NCBI GenBank assembly: GCA_020859945.1
Contig: JAJBVG010000094.1
Span: forward strand, 1 to 37,383
DNA: 37,383 nt
DNA from: Clostridiales bacterium
GTDB lineage: Bacteria > Bacillota > Clostridia > Oscillospirales > Oscillospiraceae
Direction of reading: 5' to 3'
Shown: positions 33,649-37,383 of the stretch, piece after piece
Numbering within the stretch: position 1 is the stretch's first letter
How the letters are laid out: each line of letters starts with the position of its first letter
The notes under the pieces: generated by a model
What the model was told of the DNA's origin: nothing
The model's input: only the letters and a program-made list of their open reading frames with translations
Databases searched by the model: none
Program-made: the position numbers and the translations under genes

Positions 33649-33864
33649 ATGATTAAATACGACAGATTATGGGTGACAATGAAGGAAAAGGGCGTTTCAC
33701 AGTACGACCTTTACACCCATTATGACATTGGCCGGTCCCAGCTGGACCGGCTGCGAAAAAATAAAAACGTGGAGACTAACACCATTGACCGGTTGTGCAG
33801 CATCCTCCACTGCAACGTGGAGGACGTAATGGAATACGTCAGCGACCCCGAACAGGAAGAATAG
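33649..33864 (+). CDS. Cro/CI-type helix-turn-helix regulator
   Basis: A 71-residue single-domain regulator of the HTH_26 (YozG-like) type: IKYDRLWVTMKEKGVSQYDL at the start, the turn and recognition helix around GRSQLDRLRKN and the typical end TIDRLCSILHCNVEDVMEYV. ATG at 33649 is chosen because the family begins here and GGGAGA lies just upstream; a longer in-frame extension is not part of the fold. It is divergent from the 108-residue gene and followed by a strong terminator. Confidence 0.9.
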   Translation: MIKYDRLWVTMKEKGVSQYDLYTHYDIGRSQLDRLRKNKNVETNTIDRLCSILHCNVEDVMEYVSDPEQEE

Positions 33865-33866
33865 AC

Positions 33867-33906
33867 CCGCCTGCCCACAGAGAAGCACTGGGGCAGGCGG
33901 TTTTTT
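33867..33906 (+). terminator. Intrinsic terminator of the Cro-like gene
   Basis: CCGCCTGCCC (33867-33876) pairs with GGGCAGGCGG (33891-33900), followed by TTTTTT. Confidence 0.9.
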
Positions 33907-33950
33907 CGTCCTTGACGAAATTATTTGCTCAAATTTTCAATAAATTGTCA

Positions 33951-33980
33951 TTGACAGGCCATATATGGGTGTGGTATAGT
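33951..33980 (+). promoter_or_regulatory. Promoter of the repeat-bearing RNA
   Basis: TTGACA (33951-33956), 18 bases, TATAGT (33975-33980). Transcription would start near 33987, about 15 bases before the first repeat. Confidence 0.8.
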
Positions 33981-34001
33981 AAAAGTACACAAATGGTTGT
34001 T

Positions 34002-34154
34002 GTGTTTTCTTACCTCTAAGGGATTGATACAGCGAGGTGCTGTCCTCTCAAGCTTATCCATAACTGCCTCGAGTGTTTTCTTACCTCTAAGGGATTGATA
34101 CATTCCTCCTGCTTCCATTGCCAAGTCTTTGACTGTGTTTTCTTACCTCTAAGG
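34002..34154 (+). CRISPR. CRISPR-like mini-array, two full repeats and one truncated
   Basis: Repeat copies lie at 34002-34031, 34073-34102 and 34135-34154. The first 20 bases, GTGTTTTCTTACCTCTAAGG, are identical in all three. Copies 1 and 2 continue identically with GATTGATACA, while copy 3 diverges, as terminal CRISPR repeats often do. The unique segments between them are 41 and 32 bases. The repeat resembles type I-B/III repeats of Clostridia, which carry a TTACCTATGAGG-like core and end in ATTGAAAC. The small number of repeats, unequal spacers, absence of cas genes and flanking inverted repeat leave the call open. Confidence 0.5.
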
Positions 34155-34178
34155 ACTCCGCACACAACAACCAAAAAC

Positions 34179-34217
34179 CGGGACAGACGAACCAACCACG
34201 TCTGTCCCGGTTTTTGC
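34179..34217 (+). terminator. Strong intrinsic terminator of the repeat-bearing RNA
   Basis: A 14- to 17-bp stem (AAAAACCGGGACAGACG with CGTCTGTCCCGGTTTTT) around a 9-base loop, ending in a T-run. It is symmetric enough to act on both strands. Confidence 0.92.
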
Positions 34218-34224
34218 ATTTTTC

Positions 34225-34328
34225 TGTAGGGGCGGCCCTTACCGTCAAGCGGTACTTCCGCTTTGCTCCCTGTGGCCGCCCGAAAACCCACGCGAAACCT
34301 GCGGGCGGCGGAGCGCCGCCCCTACACA
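34225..34328. repeat. GC-rich palindromic repeat, family R2, copy 3
   Basis: The longest copy (104 bases) opens with TGTAGGGGCGGCC and ends with GCGCCGCCCCTACACA. It shares ACGCGAAACCTG with copy 2 and GGCCGCCCGAAAAC with copy 1. It has an extra insert near the left arm (about 34240-34268) with its own ACCG/CGGT pairing. Confidence 0.78.
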
Positions 34329-34378
34329 AACGAAGATGTTCACAGCGTGGTAAAGCGCTGATTTGGAACTTCTTCTTT

Positions 34379-34565
34379 GCTTCGGGGGAACCCCCACCGT
34401 CAGGCGGCGCCCCACCCGGAGCGCCGCCTTTTCCGGGCCAGCTCCTGCCGACCCCTATTCCAAGACAGCCGGCGCGGGGCCTCTGGGGGACATCCCCCGC
34501 GCCGCTGCGGAGGGCTGGCCACCGGAAGCGCGGCCTCTTTGGAGAGCCGCCGCCTTGCCGTCTGA
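34379..34565. other. GC-rich, highly structured intergenic stretch
   Basis: Three strong hairpins follow one another: GGCGGCGC/GCGCCGCC (about 34403-34429, then TTTT), CGGCGCGGGG/CCCCGCGCCG (about 34469-34504) and GCGGC/GCCGC (about 34530-34555). No convincing gene was found here. It lies between R2 copy 3 and yaaL. It could be an RNA gene, a regulatory leader, or further repeats. It lacks the GGAAG-type tetraloop helix expected in SRP RNA. Confidence 0.45.
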
Positions 34566-34709
34566 CAACAGTATGGCCCGACCCGCCGGTGTTATCCCTG
34601 GCAAAAGCTGTTTAACCTGGCACATATTGGGGCATACTGTGGGCATAGGATAAGCTATCCGGGGCCTGCATGCCCCTGTAAATCTGAAAAGGTGGAAGGA
34701 GAAACGGCT

Positions 34710-34964
34710 ATGACAGAAGTATTACGCTGGCTGCGCAGACCGCAGGAGACGGAGGAGGAGCGAGAGCGGGCTGTCCTGACCAACCAGCTCCACGAGACGC
34801 GATGCGCCATTCAGCGCACCTATCTACAGTTCAACTCCACCGGCGACCCGGACCTGATCGACGCGGCAGTGTTCGACCTGAAAGCGGAGCAGGCCCGGTA
34901 TTCCTACCTGCTGCGGCGGCTGAAAAGCCTGGACCGCTCCAACCAGGCGCTGAAAGCCGAATGA
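34710..34964 (+). CDS. yaaL: DUF2508 (YaaL-like) protein
   Basis: An 84-residue, highly charged helical protein (TEEERERAVLTNQLHETRCA, then AAVFDLKAEQARYSYLLRRL) that fits the DUF2508 family, called YaaL in Bacillus. Its function is unknown, but it is conserved directly upstream of bofA in many spore formers, as here. GGAAGGAG precedes the ATG. A GGGGC-CTGCAT-GCCCC hairpin (34662-34677) lies just before the ribosome site. Translation is coupled to bofA by an ATGA overlap. Confidence 0.87.
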   Translation: MTEVLRWLRRPQETEEERERAVLTNQLHETRCAIQRTYLQFNSTGDPDLIDAAVFDLKAEQARYSYLLRRLKSLDRSNQALKAE

Positions 34965-35230
34965 CGGACGAGCAGGTATTGCTGGCGGGGCTGGGGCTGT
35001 TCGCGGCGCTGTTTCTGGCGATTCTGCTGCGGCGAGTGCTGGCCCTGCTGTGCCGGGTGGCCCTGCGGACGGCGGTGGGCGGCGGCGTGCTGGCGGCGCT
35101 GGAGCCCTTCGGCGGTTTGCTGGGACTGCACCTGGGGGTCAACCTGTGCAACGCGCTGGTCATTGGCGTACTGGGCGCGCCGGGGCTGGGGCTGCTGCTG
35201 ATGCTCAACTGGCTCATGGCCGGTGGCTAG
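34961..35230 (+). CDS. bofA: BofA-type inhibitor of pro-sigma-K processing
   Basis: An 89-residue membrane protein with three hydrophobic segments, matching BofA. In Bacillus BofA sits in the outer forespore membrane and, with SpoIVFA, holds back the protease SpoIVFB until sigma-K is needed. The C-terminal region LHLGVNLCNALVIGVLGAPG is the conserved BofA signature. Together with yaaL it marks the organism as a likely spore former. BofA also occurs in clostridia that lack SpoIVFA, where its role is less clear. Confidence 0.9.
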   Translation: MTDEQVLLAGLGLFAALFLAILLRRVLALLCRVALRTAVGGGVLAALEPFGGLLGLHLGVNLCNALVIGVLGAPGLGLLLMLNWLMAGG

Positions 35231-35240
35231 GGAAAAGGAA

Positions 35241-35275
35241 CGCTGCGGGACGATGAGAACCGCAGCGCTTTTTTT
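35241..35275 (+). terminator. Intrinsic terminator of yaaL-bofA
   Basis: CGCTGCGG (35241-35248) pairs with CCGCAGCG (35260-35267), followed by CTTTTTTT. Confidence 0.9.
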
Positions 35276-35334
35276 GCGCCAGGCAGTCATAAAGCGCGCT
35301 TCCGACCGCTAAGGGGTCAAAATTGGGGTAAAAC

Positions 35335-35375
35335 AAAAAATCCGCTCGTAGAGATTGAACTTTACGAGCGGATTT
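35335..35375 (-). terminator. Second terminator of tmRNA
   Basis: AAATCCGCTCGTA (35338-35350) pairs with TACGAGCGGATTT (35363-35375). On the minus strand TTTTTTGTTTT follows. Confidence 0.85.
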
Positions 35376-35390
35376 CTGTTCAATAAAAGC

Positions 35391-35425
35391 AATTTCCCGC
35401 CGAATGAAAACATTCAGCGGGAAAT
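35391..35425 (-). terminator. First hairpin after tmRNA
   Basis: ATTTCCCGC and its inverse GCGGGAAAT enclose GAATG-AAAA-CATTC. It begins a few bases past the tmRNA 3' end and is followed on the minus strand by TGCTTTTATTG. Confidence 0.7.
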
Positions 35426-35429
35426 GATT

Positions 35430-35805
35430 TGGTGGAGGCGACGGGAGTTGAACCCGTGTCCGAAAACGCATCCTCAGGACCTTCTCCGGGCGCAGTCAGT
35501 TGTTTCCATTCCCTTACCGCGCCGTGAACTGACACACTGCGCGGTTTGGTAGCTTCATAAATTCATGGAGCCGTCAAAGCTTTCGGCCCTCACGTTTCCC
35601 ACTAAAAGGCATCACCCAGCCCGGCCCGTGGGCCTTCCGGGATCGGCGTCCGCGCACATTGGGCGGAGGTCGCAGAGCCTAATTAGGCCGCGACAGCAAC
35701 GTATTCGTCGTTGTTCTTTGATTTATAAGTGCCCATTGATAAGCGGCTGGGCGCCGCTGCCCGCTAGTCCGGCCTCAACGTCCCCGTCGAAACCGGTACG
35801 CCCCC
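35430..35805 (-). ncRNA. ssrA: Transfer-messenger RNA
   Basis: A 376-base tmRNA. The 5' end GGGGGCG (35805-35799) pairs fully with CGCCTCC before the encoded ACCA 3' end (35430), forming the tRNA-like acceptor stem. TTTCGACGGGG near the 5' end and the T-arm CGGGTTCAACTCCCG near the 3' end are typical. The tag reading frame ends with NNDEYVAVAA and TAA (35685-35683); with an upstream resume codon it would be about 14-16 residues, possibly from GTYKSK. It rescues stalled ribosomes together with SmpB, encoded 1.2 kb away. Tandem terminators follow. Confidence 0.95.
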
Positions 35806-35863
35806 ATATGTGGCCCGCAAACGCAGGCCAGACACCGGCAGGGGCGGGGAAACCTCTGCCGGA

Positions 35864-36009
35864 AATTAGCAATTAGCAATGTGAAATGTGCAATTATAAG
35901 GAAAACAAACGCTGACAGCTCTCTGCGGGACGTATTGTTTTTCGTCTGCGTTGCGGTCATGTAGCTGCATCTGAAAACCCATTCATTGCTCATTGCAAAT
36001 TGCACATTG
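35864..36009. repeat. Complete R1 element with heptamer inverted termini (arrays I and J)
   Basis: Left arm 35864-35896 (four AATNNGN heptamers, then AATTATAAGG) and right arm 35985-36009 (three ATTGCNN heptamers plus ATTG) are inverted. On the minus strand the element begins four bases after the ppiB stop and shows the same order as the other copies: heptamers, GGGTTTTCAG, body, CAGCGTTTGTTTTCC, ATAATTGCAC heptamers. It ends about 60 bases before the tmRNA 5' end, so it may carry or displace the tmRNA promoter. Confidence 0.8.
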
Positions 36010-36011
36010 AT

Positions 36012-36533
36012 TCAGACCTTCTCCGGCTCAGGATATTCCACGCCGAAGGTGTCCACCGTGACCTTTTTCATCATCTGCTTCTGGCGGGGCTTGTCGTTCC
36101 AGTCCCGGCGGGTGGAGATGATCTGGTCGGCCACGTCCATGCCCTCGATGACCTTGCCGAAGGAGGCGTACTGGCCGTCCAGATGAGGTGCGTCCGCCAC
36201 CATGACGAAGAACTGGCTCCCGGCGGAGTCCGGCGCCATGGTCCGGGCCATGGACAGCACACCGCGGCTGTGTTTCAGGTTGTTGGTGAAGCCGTTGGCG
36301 GAGAACTCGCCCTTGATCTCATAGCCGGGGCCACCCATACCGGTGCCCTGGGGGTCGCCACCCTGGATCATAAAGCCGGGGATGACCCGGTGGAAGATGA
36401 CGCCGTCATAAAAGCCCTTTTTCACCAGGGAGATGAAGTTGTTGACGGTGTTGGGGGCGATTTCGGGGTAAAGCTCCGCCTTCATCACGCCGCCGTTTTC
36501 CATTTCGATGGTCACAATGGGATTCTGTGCCAT
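36012..36533 (-). CDS. ppiB: Cyclophilin-type peptidyl-prolyl cis-trans isomerase
   Basis: A 173-residue single-domain cyclophilin. The catalytic arginine is in IFHRVIPGFMIQGGDPQGTG, and SAGSQFFVMVADAPHLDG and YASFGKVIEGMDV are the other signatures. There is no signal peptide, so it folds proteins in the cytoplasm. ATG at 36533 has AAGGAG eight bases upstream; a GTG three codons earlier is less likely. It lies 48 bases after smpB and is probably cotranscribed with it. Confidence 0.95.
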   Translation of the reverse strand: MAQNPIVTIEMENGGVMKAELYPEIAPNTVNNFISLVKKGFYDGVIFHRVIPGFMIQGGDPQGTGMGGPGYEIKGEFSANGFTNNLKHSRGVLSMARTMAPDSAGSQFFVMVADAPHLDGQYASFGKVIEGMDVADQIISTRRDWNDKPRQKQMMKKVTVDTFGVEYPEPEKV

Positions 36534-36581
36534 GTTGAACACTCCTTCGCTGTTGTCAATTCTGCCCGCAAGTCCGGCGGG

Positions 36582-37064
36582 TTATTCCCTGTAGCGGCCC
36601 CGGTTCCGGGATTTCATCTCCCGGTCCATGTCCCGCTTGGCGGCCCGCTCCGCCATGGCCTCCCGCTTGTCGTAGAGCTTTTTGCCCTTGGCGAGGCCCA
36701 CTTCCACCTTGACCCGGCTGTTTTTGAAGTACAGGGACAGGGGGATGAGGGCGTAGCCGTCCTGCTTGACGTGGGCGTAGAGCCTGCGGATCTCCTGCCG
36801 GTGCATCAGCAGGCGGCGGTCCCGCATGGGGTCTTTGTTGAAGATGTTGCCCTGCTCATAGGGGGAGATGTGCATCCCGTAGACGTACAGCTCGCCGTTT
36901 TTCACCTGGCAGAAGGCGTCTTTCAGGTTCACCCGCCCTGCGCGGATGGATTTTACCTCGGTGCCGGCCAGTTCGATGCCCGCCTCGTACTTTTCCAGAA
37001 TATAATAGTCGTGGTAGGCTTTGCGGTTGCTGGCAACCACTTTGATTCCCTTTTGACCCGGCAC
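36582..37064 (-). CDS. smpB: SsrA-binding protein SmpB
   Basis: A 160-residue SmpB, which binds tmRNA and brings it to stalled ribosomes. The oligonucleotide-binding core shows [36 protein letters not shown] and [10 protein letters not shown]. The basic C-terminal tail ([20 protein letters not shown]) enters the decoding centre in known SmpB proteins. The start is GTG at 37064, seven bases after AAAGGAGG; longer in-frame ATG starts lie upstream of this ribosome site. A perfect promoter precedes it. Confidence 0.96.
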   Translation of the reverse strand: MPGQKGIKVVASNRKAYHDYYILEKYEAGIELAGTEVKSIRAGRVNLKDAFCQVKNGELYVYGMHISPYEQGNIFNKDPMRDRRLLMHRQEIRRLYAHVKQDGYALIPLSLYFKNSRVKVEVGLAKGKKLYDKREAMAERAAKRDMDREMKSRNRGRYRE

Positions 37065-37097
37065 AGGACGCCCTCCTTTCTGAACAGGTATCATGTT

Positions 37098-37126
37098 ATT
37101 ATATAGAAACGGGGAACTTTTGTCAA
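37098..37126 (-). promoter_or_regulatory. Perfect-consensus promoter of smpB-ppiB
   Basis: On the minus strand TTGACA (37126-37121), 17 bases, TATAAT (37103-37098). Confidence 0.9.
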
Positions 37127-37168
37127 CTGTTTTTTCGTTGGCGTATCCCCACGGAACTTTTTCGACAA

Positions 37169-37203
37169 AAAGCAACCCTGCCAGACATTTCATCTGACAG
37201 GGT
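37169..37203 (-). terminator. Intrinsic terminator of a unit upstream of smpB
   Basis: ACCCTG (37175-37180) pairs with CAGGGT (37198-37203), extended by inner CAGA/TCTG pairing with one bulge, and on the minus strand TGCTTTTTG follows. The unit it ends must lie to the right; only the tiny reading frame at 37210-37239 is visible. The last ~120 bases hold nothing else I can support apart from a possible start codon (ATG at 37377) preceded by AAGGAAAGG. Confidence 0.7.
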
Positions 37204-37383
37204 CACTTTTGATTCTTGATATCTAACATCATTACAGTTACCTCTCTTTCTACGGAATGAAAAACATTCACTTCACTCTAAACTGTCGCTCTTTCACAGC
37301 GGCTTGCCTCTTGGCTTCCCGAAAACTGTGCGGGGTGCTGCGGGTACATATCTAAAGTTGAAGGAAAGGTTGACGTATGATAC

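Larger units (their letters stand above)
33987..34217 (+). ncRNA. Predicted small RNA with three internal repeats
   Basis: Between the promoter and the terminator at 34179-34217 lies a unit of about 230 bases with no credible reading frame. TGGTTGTTGTGT (33994-34005) and ACACAACAACCA (34162-34173) are perfect 12-base inverses that would close the RNA near both ends. The enclosed part contains the three repeats listed separately. This could be a precursor crRNA or a structured regulatory RNA; I recognise no known RNA family. Confidence 0.6.

Noticed and set aside
33216-33864. Toxin-antitoxin pair
   Set aside because: The two genes are divergent rather than in an operon, and the 108-residue protein shows no toxin motif.
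34379-34565. Signal recognition particle RNA or RNase P RNA
   Set aside because: The stretch is structured, but the conserved SRP helix 8 sequence and the RNase P core motifs are missing.
35430-35500. tRNA gene
   Set aside because: The T-arm and CCA end belong to the tRNA-like part of tmRNA; no anticodon arm is present.
37377-37383. Gene start at the right edge
   Set aside because: AAGGAAAGG precedes an ATG, but only two codons are visible, so it cannot be assessed.

Overview
The window comes from a GC-rich, spore-forming member of the Clostridia, most like the Oscillospiraceae (Flavonifractor, Oscillibacter and relatives). The evidence is a Firmicutes-style yaaL-bofA pair, consensus vegetative promoters (TTGACA-17-TATAAT), strong Shine-Dalgarno sites, a GlpP-type antiterminator, and a glycerol-3-phosphate oxidation operon with a separate DUF1667 subunit. 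The taxon is an inference from gene content; no rRNA lies in the window. Almost all genes are ordinary chromosomal genes. No phage or transposase gene was seen.

Layout, left to right. 1-1346: 3'-truncated phosphoglucomutase/phosphomannomutase. 1785-7183 (minus): glycerol regulon, read as glpP, glpK, two FAD oxidoreductases and DUF1667, behind a leader with mutually exclusive hairpins. 7466-10600 (minus): rlmH, a YycJ-type metallo-hydrolase and murA. 11055-12394 (minus): ECF sigma factor and its zinc-finger anti-sigma factor, with a sigma-X-like autoregulatory promoter. 12537-14960 (minus): a DUF2798 membrane protein behind a leader terminator, a small coiled-coil protein, and thiW-thiM behind another leader terminator. 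15204-18002 (plus): metY, then two paralogous small membrane proteins with an Xre regulator. 18192-19768 (minus): an AraC regulator and a GNAT acetyltransferase, divergent from 20109-23729 (plus), a UbiD-type decarboxylase locus (ubiD, DUF554 protein, ubiX, LpdD-like protein). 23787-33100 (plus): a ten-gene Mrp/Mbh-like cation/proton antiporter operon with four NuoL/M/N-like subunits and a frameshifted mrpC. 33216-35230: a small unknown gene, a Cro-like regulator, a repeat-bearing small RNA or CRISPR-like unit, then yaaL-bofA. 35430-37064 (minus): tmRNA, ppiB and smpB, i.e. both parts of the trans-translation system.

How the genes may work together. The UbiD locus should make and use prenylated FMN to decarboxylate an aromatic acid, probably under the divergent AraC regulator. 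Decarboxylation consumes a proton, and the large antiporter operon starts 57 bases after the LpdD-like gene with no terminator visible between them, so a link between the two is plausible but unproven. The glycerol genes take glycerol to dihydroxyacetone phosphate.

The most unusual content is non-coding. Two families of small repeats are scattered through the gaps. One has termini made of tandem ATTGCNN heptamers and sits just after stop codons, usually in the same orientation relative to the gene (at least eight of ten arrays). The other is a GC-rich palindrome ending in TGTAGGGGCG. At 33951-34217 a strong promoter, a 12-bp closing inverted repeat, three copies of a roughly 30-base repeat and a strong terminator form a compact transcription unit. 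It is either an orphan mini-CRISPR or a new structured RNA.
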